Below, piece by piece: positions 17,425 through 25,897 of a DNA stretch of 50,016 nucleotides. Position 1 is the first letter of the stretch. Each line of letters opens with the position of its first letter. The DNA is from an uncultured Bacteroidales bacterium. GTDB lineage: Bacteria; Bacteroidota; Bacteroidia; Bacteroidales; Paludibacteraceae. The notes under the pieces are model-generated. The model ran no database searches and was not told the DNA's origin. It worked only from the letters and a program-made list of their open reading frames with translations. Both the position numbers and the translations under genes were made by a program. The DNA lies in the NCBI GenBank assembly GCA_946403215.1, contig CAMIZG010000008.1, forward strand, positions 1 to 50,016, read 5' to 3'.

Positions 17425-18458
17425 AAAAGCAGATCAAGGTCAAGTTCGTTGATTTCTACGATAACTTCACGCCGGATACATTCTTCTTGTATCCGATGCT
17501 TGCCGAGCGCTACGAGCTTGTCCTGTCGGATACGCCGGACTATGTTTTTTACTCCGTATTCGGCTACGAGCACCTGAATTACCCCAACTCCGTGCTCATC
17601 TTCTGGACAGGCGAGAACCAATGTCCGGACTTCAACGAATGCGACTATGCGTTAGGGGTGGAATATATATCTTTCCTCGACCGATATCTTCGTTACCCGC
17701 ACTACTTGGCATACAAGGAGTTTGCGCCGATGACCACCAAACATCAGCTTCAGGCAGATACACTTCAGCGCAAACCGCTGTTCTGCTCGTTTGTGTACTC
17801 CAACACCAACGCCTCCCCCTTCCGCAAGCAGTTCTTCGACTTGCTCTCAGCTTACCAGCCAATCAGTTCGGGAGGCAAGTACCTGAATAACATCGGCGGC
17901 AAGCCTGTGCCCAACAAACTGGCCTTTGAGCAGCAGGCCAAGTTCTCCATCGCCTTTGAAAACGCCTCGCACGCAGGCTACACCACGGAGAAACTGATTC
18001 AATCGTTTGCTGCACAAACCGTCCCCATATACTGGGGTGACCCCGAGGTAACAAAAACATTCAACCCGAAGAGTTTCATCAACTGCCCGGATTACCCCTC
18101 GCTGGAAGCGGTAGTTACAGAAGTCAAGCGACTCAACGAGGATGACGACGCCTATCTGGCCATGCTGCGCCAACCGGCACTGGTTAATCCGAAGGAGAAA
18201 GAGGACAAGGATGCTCAGCTCCGAGCATTCATATACAACATATTCGACCAGCCTCTATCCGAGGCCAAACGCTTTAGCAGGGATTATTGGAACGCGCTCA
18301 TCCGCTCCAAGCGGAAGATGCAGATACGTGCTTTCAACCATAGCCTGAGGGGACTGGCGGGCAACTTCTACCGCAAACATATTTACCCGCTCACGCGCAA
18401 GAGCACGTTGGGATGGAAAGTCACATCGCTGCTGATGCGGATATTCAACCGAGCATAA
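17421..18458 (+). CDS. GT10 alpha-1,3/1,4-fucosyltransferase-like enzyme
   Basis: 345 residues. The C-terminal half holds the GT10 donor motif FENASHAGYTTEKLIQSFAA followed by VPIYWGDPEV, which binds GDP-fucose. The N-terminal half (FYDNFTPDTFFLYPML, WTGENQCPDFNECDYALG) is the typical acceptor domain. A basic, helix-forming C-terminus (SRDYWNALIRSKRKMQIRAF) may hold it at the membrane. Likely transfers fucose onto a surface glycan; no GDP-fucose synthesis genes are in the window. It overlaps the convergent gene on the other strand by 14 bases. Confidence 0.9.
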   Translation: MKKQIKVKFVDFYDNFTPDTFFLYPMLAERYELVLSDTPDYVFYSVFGYEHLNYPNSVLIFWTGENQCPDFNECDYALGVEYISFLDRYLRYPHYLAYKEFAPMTTKHQLQADTLQRKPLFCSFVYSNTNASPFRKQFFDLLSAYQPISSGGKYLNNIGGKPVPNKLAFEQQAKFSIAFENASHAGYTTEKLIQSFAAQTVPIYWGDPEVTKTFNPKSFINCPDYPSLEAVVTEVKRLNEDDDAYLAMLRQPALVNPKEKEDKDAQLRAFIYNIFDQPLSEAKRFSRDYWNALIRSKRKMQIRAFNHSLRGLAGNFYRKHIYPLTRKSTLGWKVTSLLMRIFNRA

Positions 18459-19551
18459 ACTGCTTGAACGTCTCGCTAATTGAGTCCAGCGAGTACTTTT
18501 CCAGATAAACTTGGCGGCTATACTTGTTCCACCGCGGACGAGGATGAGCCGCCAGTTCGTTGATAGCAGCTATGAACTCCTCGGCTGTGTTGCACAGTGC
18601 ACCCACCTGCCGGTAATCAACCTCGTATCCCTCGAAGGTCTCGTTGGTACCGATTATATTCTTGCCGTACATCAGGCACTCGCAGGTCTTGACTTTCATT
18701 CCGCTACCCGCGAAGATAGGCAGCACCATCAGATCAGCCTCTTGCAGGTAAGGCTCCAGCGACGGCGCATCAGATATCACCTCAATGTCCTTCAACAGGT
18801 CAGGATAATCCTTCTTGAGCTGCGCCATGTTCTTGCCCACGATCTTGTACTCCACGTTCACCTTGGGCAGTACGTTCCTAACGAACCATATTATGCCATC
18901 ATTGTTCGGCGCGAAGTACGCCCCCATCGACAGGCATTTCAGCCGTTCTGCAGTCATCGTCGTGGTGTCGGCCTGCGGCTTGCGATCTTCAAGCGACACA
19001 GGCAACACCAGCTCCACGTCGCGTCCGTACAAGGTGTGCAGCACGCGTGCATCGCGCTCGTTGAGTGCCACCACCCGGTCGGCATAATCCATGCACCACT
19101 GCTCGTTCCGCTCCACGCAGCGCAGCACAATCCGCCTGCCGGGCAGCCACTTGGGCAGTTTGGCGTCATCAAAGTACACCAACTCCACGTTATGGAAATG
19201 CACATAGATCTTCCCGGGGTAGTTCGTCTCGCTGAGCCGCTTGGCAATGATGCCGAATATGCTGCGGTCGATCCACACCGCGTCGTACTGCTGCGCCAGA
19301 GCAACTATCTGCTCCACCCTGTGCGGTGACAGGCCATAGTAATAACCTGCCGGGAAGAACAGCAGGGCACGCAGGTAATTCAACAGGGACTTGCCGGCAT
19401 ACTCGTCGTGGATATAATACGAATCCACGCCCTGCTCGCCATACGCGGACTGGCAGAGCTTGAAGGTCTTCAAACTGCCTTGTCCACCGCCCTCAAGAAT
19501 CCCTTTCGAGCGCTTGTACCAGATGAATAGTATTTTCTTTGTATCACTCAT
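18445..19551 (-). CDS. GT-B glycosyltransferase (GT4-like)
   Basis: 368 residues. GGGQGSLKTF near the N-terminus is the acceptor loop of GT-B enzymes, and the C-terminal half carries SMGAYFAPNNDGIIWFV, YKIVGKNM and the donor-binding stretch GSGMKVKTCECLMYGKNIIG with the conserved glutamate. Transfers a nucleotide-activated sugar, acceptor unknown. Last gene of the minus-strand glycan operon; it starts inside the end of the preceding gene (8-base overlap). Confidence 0.87.
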   Translation of the reverse strand: MSDTKKILFIWYKRSKGILEGGGQGSLKTFKLCQSAYGEQGVDSYYIHDEYAGKSLLNYLRALLFFPAGYYYGLSPHRVEQIVALAQQYDAVWIDRSIFGIIAKRLSETNYPGKIYVHFHNVELVYFDDAKLPKWLPGRRIVLRCVERNEQWCMDYADRVVALNERDARVLHTLYGRDVELVLPVSLEDRKPQADTTTMTAERLKCLSMGAYFAPNNDGIIWFVRNVLPKVNVEYKIVGKNMAQLKKDYPDLLKDIEVISDAPSLEPYLQEADLMVLPIFAGSGMKVKTCECLMYGKNIIGTNETFEGYEVDYRQVGALCNTAEEFIAAINELAAHPRPRWNKYSRQVYLEKYSLDSISETFKQFMLG

Positions 19552-20569
19552 TGTTGCTCAGTAACTCCAACATCCGCTTCACGCGGATGAGGAAGGTGTG
19601 TTTGGCTATGATCACTTCGTACGCGCGCTTGGCGTCGGCTGATGTATCATGCGCCAGCGCATAGTCGATAAGCTGGTATAGCTGCTGTTCGTTTTCGTAG
19701 ATGCCTATCTCTCCGTTGGCAAACACGGAACGGATGAACGGGTTGGCGTCACAGATCTGGTACGCCCCCGCACCACTGGCTTCAAAGAAGCGCTGGTTAG
19801 CACCGTTGAAGGTCTGCTTATGATGGATATTGAGGGCGATCTTTGTGCGCGCATACAGGTCATTCACCTCTTTGGGAGGTATGTTCCGGTTCAGGAAGAT
19901 CTGCCTGTGCCGGCGGAGCAGCCAGGTCAGCGGGTTCTTGAAGTAGGGCTTGTACTCGCCGTAGATCTGTATGCGCAACTCAGGATAATGCTCCACCAAT
20001 CGCTCGAGCATCTGCACGCGCTTGGCGCTGGTGTAGATCGTGCCGACGAACAAGATATCGATATCTTTCTCCCGCTCTTGCGGATAATACACGCTCGTGT
20101 CGCAAGCCAATGGCAAGAAGTACGCTTTCTTTCCCTGCCCGGCAAAGTACTCAACATCCGTCTCCTCAAAGCAGCAGAAAAGATCCACGTGGTCGAAGTG
20201 CTTCTCACAGACGGCTCTATCCATGCGCTGCACACTGTCGTACGCCCATATGATCACTTTGGCACCTTGCCGGCGGAAGTAATCCAGAGTCTCGTCCTTG
20301 AGGATCGTGCCATTGTAACTGAACACGATATCGGGCTTATACTCATCGAACACCTGCTCGATGTACAGCTTGTACTTCTGCCGGCTCTTCTCACGCAGGC
20401 GCTCCTTGTTGATGGCAAGTTTGTGCCGCCAACGCAGCAAGCCACGGAAGGGATGTATGGGCTCGTCGTACGTCTCAATACGCACCCGGTAGCCCAATTG
20501 CTCAAATGCCCGTCCTACGCTCTCCTGATAGCCGAAGAACGGCGAAGATATAATCAGTACCTTAGGCAT
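19544..20569 (-). CDS. CgeB-like glycosyltransferase
   Basis: 341 residues. The N-terminal part (VLIISSPFFGYQESVGRAF..., DIVFSYNGTILKDETLDYF) and C-terminal part (DILFVGTIYTSAKRVQMLERL, ALNIHHKQTFNGANQRFFEASGAG) match the CgeB / Glyco_trans_1_2 family of GT-B fold enzymes. The glutamate in RFFEASGAG is the donor-binding residue. Sugar and acceptor unknown. Overlaps its neighbours by 8 bases on both sides, so it is part of one operon. Confidence 0.87.
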   Translation of the reverse strand: MPKVLIISSPFFGYQESVGRAFEQLGYRVRIETYDEPIHPFRGLLRWRHKLAINKERLREKSRQKYKLYIEQVFDEYKPDIVFSYNGTILKDETLDYFRRQGAKVIIWAYDSVQRMDRAVCEKHFDHVDLFCCFEETDVEYFAGQGKKAYFLPLACDTSVYYPQEREKDIDILFVGTIYTSAKRVQMLERLVEHYPELRIQIYGEYKPYFKNPLTWLLRRHRQIFLNRNIPPKEVNDLYARTKIALNIHHKQTFNGANQRFFEASGAGAYQICDANPFIRSVFANGEIGIYENEQQLYQLIDYALAHDTSADAKRAYEVIIAKHTFLIRVKRMLELLSNNE

Positions 20570-21398
20570 TTCTGAGGATTTGTCGGATCTTTGTATTGTC
20601 GCCGTATGTGCAGGGCGAATCGTACGGTCGGTCGGGGAACGCGCCGTAGTTAAGCCGGATATCCAAGTTGTGTTCCCGGATGAATTCCGTCACTTTCTCC
20701 CCCAGCGACTTGGGCTGACCGGTGCAGCAGTTGATGATGCCAACGACCTCGTCCTGCACGATCGCCGCCACTATCTGCCTGACCAACTCATCCACGTGCA
20801 TAAAGTCGTATTCGTTCTTGCCAGAAGTGAAGGGGAACGTTTTCTCGCCGCGCTCCGCCGCCTCCAGCAGCTTGGTGAAGATGGAGTGATTACGCATGTC
20901 ATCGCCGTAGATATAGTAGCCTCTGAGCCACTGCAGCCGGCAGTCGTTCTGCTTGCAATAGAGCATCAGGCTCTGGCGCAGAGCGTTCTTGGCTATGGCG
21001 TAGAGCGACTGCGGGTTGCAGGGTGTGTTCTCGTCAATTCTGCCCACATGGTAGCCCACCTCGTGCATCGTACCCATCACGGCCAAGCGCTTGAGGCCGT
21101 GGCTGATCAGATTGGTCAGGAAGGCGTAGTGCAGACTCAGATCATGCATCTGCGTGGGCGAGTTGTGCACAAAGCCGTTACGCCACGCCAGGTGCAGACA
21201 TACATCGGGTTTGCCCAACAGGCTGTATGCATCGTCCGCCTCCGAGCAATCGAACACATTGTATTGGATGATCTGCGCCTTCGGATTGATGTGACCGGTC
21301 TGTACGTCGCACGCCACCACCTCATGGCCGCGGTTCAGCAGTTGCTCCACCACATGGCTGCCAATGTAGCCGTTAGCGCCTGTAACTAATATTTTCAT
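20562..21398 (-). CDS. NAD-dependent epimerase/dehydratase (extended SDR)
   Basis: 278 residues. Rossmann motif GANGYIGSH at 7-15, Tyr-Lys pair in SLYAIAKNALRQ, and LRGYYIYGDDM in the substrate region. Acts on a nucleotide sugar (epimerase, dehydratase or reductase); which one cannot be told. Somewhat shorter than a typical GalE (about 330), as is usual in the WcaG-like group. Lies 7 bases after the acyltransferase stop. Confidence 0.88.
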   Translation of the reverse strand: MKILVTGANGYIGSHVVEQLLNRGHEVVACDVQTGHINPKAQIIQYNVFDCSEADDAYSLLGKPDVCLHLAWRNGFVHNSPTQMHDLSLHYAFLTNLISHGLKRLAVMGTMHEVGYHVGRIDENTPCNPQSLYAIAKNALRQSLMLYCKQNDCRLQWLRGYYIYGDDMRNHSIFTKLLEAAERGEKTFPFTSGKNEYDFMHVDELVRQIVAAIVQDEVVGIINCCTGQPKSLGEKVTEFIREHNLDIRLNYGAFPDRPYDSPCTYGDNTKIRQILRNA

Positions 21399-21405
21399 AT
21401 ATCGC

Positions 21406-21987
21406 TTATTTATCGTCTGTTTGTTGCCACTGCTGTGTGACAGGGTTGTAGCGCTTGATCACGCGTGCCGGACAGCCTACCGCCACCGAGTAGTCGGGTA
21501 CATCACGGGTCACCACCGCATTGGCACCTATCACGCAATGCTTGCCGATGGAGGCACCCATCACGCACACGTTCTCCCCCAGCCAGCTTCCCTCGCCTAT
21601 GCGCACCGGCCGGAGCTGTCGGATCGGCTGGTCTTTCACCGGCTGATGGATATCCGCGTAGCCGTGCTGGTTGTCGGATATATACACATGGTCGGCAGTC
21701 AGCACAGCCTGTTCAAGGACGATCTCACGCGTGGCGTAAATATGATTGAAGTGCCCAATGGAGCACCGGTTGCCTATCTCCAGATTAGGCTGCTCGCTGC
21801 CCGTCAGCGGCATTGCTGCCAACCAGCTGCCCTCGCCTACCACCACACGGTCGCCGATGGATATATTTTTCGTCCCGTCCAACTGCAGCGGACGAATGAT
21901 CAGGCTACGACGCCCGTAGTGGCGGAACGTGAATCGGTACCATATTAGTGCCCTACACTTGGCTGCTATTTTACTGCAAAGACCCAT
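21406..21987 (-). CDS. Hexapeptide-repeat acyltransferase (WbbJ-like)
   Basis: 193 residues with left-handed beta-helix repeats (ISIGDRVVVGEGSWLA, LEIGNRCSIGHFNHIYA, VRIGEGSWLGENVCVMGASI, KHCVIGANAVVTRDVPDYSV, AVGCPARVIKRY). The C-terminal GCPARVIKRY closes the fold as in O-acetyltransferases of surface polysaccharide clusters. Probably acetylates a sugar residue of the glycan. Starts within the last 17 bases of the upstream gene. Confidence 0.88.
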   Translation of the reverse strand: MGLCSKIAAKCRALIWYRFTFRHYGRRSLIIRPLQLDGTKNISIGDRVVVGEGSWLAAMPLTGSEQPNLEIGNRCSIGHFNHIYATREIVLEQAVLTADHVYISDNQHGYADIHQPVKDQPIRQLRPVRIGEGSWLGENVCVMGASIGKHCVIGANAVVTRDVPDYSVAVGCPARVIKRYNPVTQQWQQTDDK

Positions 21988-23254
21988 TGATAAGTTGATT
22001 ATAGTTGTTTAGTCCGTATCCCACCACACTCTTCAGCACCTGTTCAGCCTCTGCTGACAGAACATGGGCGGGCGTTTGTCTGGCAGCTTGCAAGAGTTCG
22101 GCTAGCTGCCCAGCGTTGCAGAACCGGTCATCCAACCCTTCGAAATCTATATTCTCGTTGTTGCCCCATCTGTAGGGTTTCAAGCCGGCAATCATACACT
22201 CATAATAGGATGATGTATTATGCGTGATGGCGAAATCATACTTGCCCGAGGCAAACAGCGATGTGATGGTTGCTGACTTATCCAGCAGAGTAATATGCTC
22301 TATTTTCCCCCACACCTCATCCTCGTATATCTTGGATAACGGATGGGGCTTAAGCGCCATCGTTATATTCAACTGCCCGGCTACCTTATCCGCCTCCAGC
22401 AACAGCTGTCTGAGTTCGGCATCATACATCCACACGCCCCCCAGGATCAAGCATGAGTGGAATGTATTTCTGATTGCTATCGGATGGTACAGGTACTTGG
22501 GATTACCAGCCACCTTGATTCTATCCGGCTTGACATCAAAATCGCGAATCAGATCTTGTCGCTGACTCTCGCCAAAGGTCAGTACATAGTCGGTCAGAAT
22601 ATTCTCTCCATTTACTACATCGTTGGCTATAACCTGCTTGTATCGTCCGAACACTCCGTGGAGCGTATAGAATGTTGTTACCCCTTTTCGGCGGAAGAAC
22701 AGGACTAACAGTGCCTCGTAATAGATGGTTGCACATGAGGGTATCAGTCTTTTGCCCCGCAGATCATCGTCGCGGAAGCATTCTTCCAGTTCATCAATGA
22801 CACATGAGTAGCCCGCCATCTTGGCGGCAATATAGGCTTTGTTCTTCATCGACAGTGGCAGCCGACTCACCTGCCTGATAAATCGCAGCCAACGTCTCAC
22901 GCACTTGTATGGTGTGTAGTAGTAGCTCAGTACCACCTGCGTGCTATCCTCCACCGAGGCGACCATCGCATTGGACAGTGCTAAATGGTCCCGCCGTTTG
23001 GGGAAAGCGAAGGTGAACACATTTCGGCTCCGGGCAAATGCCTCTTTGAGCGGAGCAAGCACTATACGTTGAAGCAACGCACACATCATGTGGTAATAGC
23101 TGATTGTACTGCCCACCACCATCGTATCAATCAGATCGATAGCGCAAGCCTCAACCAGATTGATACCTTTATACTCCACCCGCCATTGGCGCTTGAGTTC
23201 ACGGTAGCGGCGGTATTGAGCATAATTGCTTGTATGTGCAAAGCTATTGTTCAT
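21971..23254 (-). CDS. GT-B type transferase with HP and SS motifs, possible CMP/CDP donor
   Basis: 427 residues, no clear family name. The C-terminal half shows TLHGVFGRYKQ, then TFGESQRQDLIRDFDVKPDRI, the HP motif in ALKPHPLS and the SS motif in ITHNTSSYYECMIAGLKPY. This HP plus SS pair is shared by GT-B enzymes that use CMP- or CDP-linked donors (bacterial sialyltransferases, Kdo transferases and CDP-glycerol glycerophosphotransferases). That fits the NeuA-like cytidylyltransferase four genes upstream. So it may transfer a CMP-activated keto acid; this is inference. Its ATG overlaps the TPP enzyme stop by 4 bases. Codon use includes more AT-rich codons than neighbours, which suggests local exchange. 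Confidence 0.65.
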   Translation of the reverse strand: MNNSFAHTSNYAQYRRYRELKRQWRVEYKGINLVEACAIDLIDTMVVGSTISYYHMMCALLQRIVLAPLKEAFARSRNVFTFAFPKRRDHLALSNAMVASVEDSTQVVLSYYYTPYKCVRRWLRFIRQVSRLPLSMKNKAYIAAKMAGYSCVIDELEECFRDDDLRGKRLIPSCATIYYEALLVLFFRRKGVTTFYTLHGVFGRYKQVIANDVVNGENILTDYVLTFGESQRQDLIRDFDVKPDRIKVAGNPKYLYHPIAIRNTFHSCLILGGVWMYDAELRQLLLEADKVAGQLNITMALKPHPLSKIYEDEVWGKIEHITLLDKSATITSLFASGKYDFAITHNTSSYYECMIAGLKPYRWGNNENIDFEGLDDRFCNAGQLAELLQAARQTPAHVLSAEAEQVLKSVVGYGLNNYNQLINGSLQ

Positions 23255-24363
23255 TCCCTTAACAGGCTGTTGATCTGCTCCTGCAACTCGTCAGAGAGCA
23301 CAGGAGCTATCTTGCCTGTCTCCCATTTGATCTTCGGGATGAGCAGTGTATCCTCGGGCATCCGGATGTTGATCAGGCAGGGCGCATCATCGTTCAGCCA
23401 TCCGGTGTAGTTGTCCAGCTGCTCGTAGGCTTCAATCGTAGCCGCCTTGATACCATAAGCTTTAGCCACCTGCTCAAAGTCCGGCACCGTGTATCCGCTG
23501 GCAGCCGTGGTCTGCGCATAGCGACCACCGTATGAGCCGGTCTGTATCTCCGATATTTTGCCTAAAGCCCGGTTGTTGAGCACGAGGATCTTGATGGGCA
23601 ACTGCTCACGCACTAGGGTCTCCAGTTCCTGGATATTCATCTGCAATCCGCCATCACCAGTCAGGCAGTACACTACTCCGTTGCCGGCAGATATCGATGC
23701 ACCTATCGCGTATGGCAATCCGCACCCCATCGAGCCGTAACCTCCTCCGATAAGTATGCGCCCTTGCTCACCCTTCAAGTGCAAGGACTGCGCCGCCCAG
23801 CACTGATGCTGCCCCACATCCACCGCCACCAACGCATTCACCGGCAGCAGCGATGATATCTTATCTACCACCTGATTGCCCAGCACACTATCGTAGGCAG
23901 CCAGCAAGTGCTTGGCTTCATGGCAACGACGGTGCCACCCGGTGTACTGCGGAATCGGTTCGTGCAGCAACTGCTGCATAAACTCGCGGGCATCCATCAG
24001 GTAATCCTGCTCATCGTCCTTAACCACACGACTGAGTTCATTGGCATCGATATCCACGCGGATAAGGTGCGCTTTGGGCGCAAACCGCTCGCGTATGTGA
24101 CCTATCTGCCGCAACCCCAGCCGTGCGCCCACCGAGATCACCAGATCGCACTCCTCCACAATCATGTTCGCCACACGATTGCCGTAGGTGCCAATAAAGC
24201 CTATACGCACATCGTCCTGCGCCAGGTCAACCGCGTTCATCGTGGTCAGTACAGGCATCAGCGTCTTCTTGGCAAACTGATACACCAACTCCGATGCACC
24301 CGCTGCTCGAACTCCGTTACCGACCAGTAATATCGGTTTTTTGTATGTTAAAGGGAAAATCAA
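23251..24363 (-). CDS. Acetolactate-synthase-like TPP enzyme, central and C-terminal part (frame-shifted from N-part)
   Basis: Frame open from a TTG at 24363, up to 370 residues. It carries the central domain (KKPILLVGNGVRAAGASELVY) and the TPP-binding domain with GDGGLQMNIQELETL...LVLNN, the complete thiamine-diphosphate/Mg motif. The N-terminal TPP domain lies in the overlapping frame 24317-24850. Reading +1 at the A run near 24341-24346 would join ...FNIQK to PILLVG. The ~30-45 residue linker normally found there is also missing, so a small deletion is likely. Could be a broken gene, a sequencing error at the A run, or a two-subunit enzyme. No independent ribosome binding site is evident. 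Confidence 0.75.
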   Translation of the reverse strand: MIFPLTYKKPILLVGNGVRAAGASELVYQFAKKTLMPVLTTMNAVDLAQDDVRIGFIGTYGNRVANMIVEECDLVISVGARLGLRQIGHIRERFAPKAHLIRVDIDANELSRVVKDDEQDYLMDAREFMQQLLHEPIPQYTGWHRRCHEAKHLLAAYDSVLGNQVVDKISSLLPVNALVAVDVGQHQCWAAQSLHLKGEQGRILIGGGYGSMGCGLPYAIGASISAGNGVVYCLTGDGGLQMNIQELETLVREQLPIKILVLNNRALGKISEIQTGSYGGRYAQTTAASGYTVPDFEQVAKAYGIKAATIEAYEQLDNYTGWLNDDAPCLINIRMPEDTLLIPKIKWETGKIAPVLSDELQEQINSLLRE

Positions 24364-24850
24364 TTAAAACTCCTCCTTTCCTACCAATTGTTGCTAACTT
24401 ATATGCTCGTGACACGATCTCCGGAAACTCCTCTGCGCTGTTGGGCGTGACGGATAACTTAGTTATATGGCGCGTCATCGATACTATATCCATTTCCTGA
24501 AAGCCATTCTGACGCACACCGGAAAATCCCTTCATCTCATTGGTCGGCACATTGCCGCAAATCCCCATCACCGGCACGCCGTCGAACCATGCGTCAGCCA
24601 ATCCGCCCAAAGCATTAACCGCACCGGGTGCAGAAGTTGTGAAATAGACGCCCAGCTTGCCGCTGGTGCGAGCGTACCCGTTCGCGGCAAAAGAGCAGCC
24701 CTGCTCGTTGTAGCACACATGTACGCGTATCTCGTCCTTACGGGCATACAACGCATCCATAAAGGGTACAATGTAACCGCCTGCGTAGCCGAATACATCC
24801 GTCACGCCATGCTTAATGAGAAAATCAACCAAATATTCCGAACAATTCAT
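24317..24850 (-). CDS. Acetolactate-synthase-like TPP enzyme, N-terminal part
   Basis: 177 residues from ATG at 24850 (a TTG three codons upstream is possible). TPP_enzyme_N domain with the catalytic glutamate in CYNEQGCSFAANGYAR, TTSAPGAVNALGGLADAW, and GVLIDFPFNIQ at its end, then an out-of-place stop. On its own it cannot bind TPP, because the diphosphate-binding domain is in the downstream frame. Together the halves would be about 535 residues, slightly shorter than usual (560-600). Enzymes of this group join a two-carbon unit from pyruvate to a keto acid or aldehyde, or decarboxylate keto acids. Confidence 0.75.
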   Translation of the reverse strand: MNCSEYLVDFLIKHGVTDVFGYAGGYIVPFMDALYARKDEIRVHVCYNEQGCSFAANGYARTSGKLGVYFTTSAPGAVNALGGLADAWFDGVPVMGICGNVPTNEMKGFSGVRQNGFQEMDIVSMTRHITKLSVTPNSAEEFPEIVSRAYKLATIGRKGGVLIDFPFNIQKTDITGR

Positions 24851-24859
24851 GGCTGTCAA

Positions 24860-25894
24860 CTATTTGTTTTTATACTCCTCGAACTTCGCATCCAACTGCG
24901 TGAAGTCGGTCTTCGAATAGCCTGCTCCGTAGCGGGTGCGCTGCTGGGGGCTAAGCATCTCTATCACGTTGTATACATCGGTAATGGTGCTGTCGGTCGT
25001 CGCGTTCAGGTGGTTCACGTTATCCACATGCGAGTGCTTCGTTCCGCAGATGAACATCGGCAGGTCGTAGCCCCAATTAATGCGCTCCATCACCGGCACG
25101 ATGTATCGGTCGATTGTCTCCAGCAGTACGGGGATATTATAGTTTGTACCGCAGTGTTTATTCAGGTAATCCGCCAGCAGTTCCGTCTTGGCGTTGCCTG
25201 CCCCGCGCCCGAGGCCGAACAACGAACCGTCGATGCAAATCTCCCTACCCGTTTCAGCGGACAACTCGACCATCCGCTCCGCCAATGCACACGACAGTCC
25301 CAGGTTGTCATGCGAGTGCAGACCAACCATTATATCCTTGTCCAGCAGCTCATCAAACTGGCGGAAGATAGTAACCAAATCAGTCATGTACATCGCGCCG
25401 AACGTATCCACTATGGAGAACACGGCCGGCTTAACTTTGTTCACTTTCTCGATTAGCGCAGCGCGCTCCTCCATTGTATAACTAATACTATCCATCGGGT
25501 TGAACTGCACGTGGTAGCCCTTATCCATAGCCGCTCGGCAGAAACGCAACGAATCCTCGATCTCGTGCTTGGCAAACGAGATGCGCAACCAGCGGAACGA
25601 CCGGCCGTCGCATGCGTCCAGTTCTTCAGGCGTGTAACGACTGTTGTCGCAGAAGCCTAGATACGTTGTCTGCTTTGCATCCGCCGGCAGATACTTGATC
25701 ACATCCTTCGAGTTGTGATACACGATTGTCTCGCCACTGACCTTGCTCTGCAAGAATCCCGTCTCGAGGTAGTCTATACCCGCATCCACCAAGCCTTGGA
25801 TGATGCCTCTCACAAAATCCGGATCAGAGTTCTTGTCAAACAAGTAGCCTCCGTCGCGAATCGTGCAATCCACTATGTGTACTTTTGCTTTCAT
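24860..25894 (-). CDS. DRE-TIM aldolase (HMGL-like)
   Basis: 344 residues. TIM barrel of the HMG-CoA lyase/homocitrate synthase/4-hydroxy-2-oxovalerate aldolase superfamily. The signature DCTIRDGGY is near the N-terminus (residues 9-17), metal-binding HSHDN is in VGLHSHDNLG, and DGSLFGLGRGAGNA follows. Such enzymes make or break a bond next to a keto acid, commonly pyruvate plus an aldehyde. Genes like this occur in surface-polysaccharide clusters but their product is not established. Lies 3 bases after the cytidylyltransferase stop and 9 before the TPP enzyme start, so the three are one module. Confidence 0.88.
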   Translation of the reverse strand: MKAKVHIVDCTIRDGGYLFDKNSDPDFVRGIIQGLVDAGIDYLETGFLQSKVSGETIVYHNSKDVIKYLPADAKQTTYLGFCDNSRYTPEELDACDGRSFRWLRISFAKHEIEDSLRFCRAAMDKGYHVQFNPMDSISYTMEERAALIEKVNKVKPAVFSIVDTFGAMYMTDLVTIFRQFDELLDKDIMVGLHSHDNLGLSCALAERMVELSAETGREICIDGSLFGLGRGAGNAKTELLADYLNKHCGTNYNIPVLLETIDRYIVPVMERINWGYDLPMFICGTKHSHVDNVNHLNATTDSTITDVYNVIEMLSPQQRTRYGAGYSKTDFTQLDAKFEEYKNK

Positions 25895-25897
25895 TGC

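Noticed and set aside
24467..25456. 329-codon open frame antisense to the TPP enzyme and aldolase
   Set aside because: Covers two real genes on the other strand and shows no domain or start signal.
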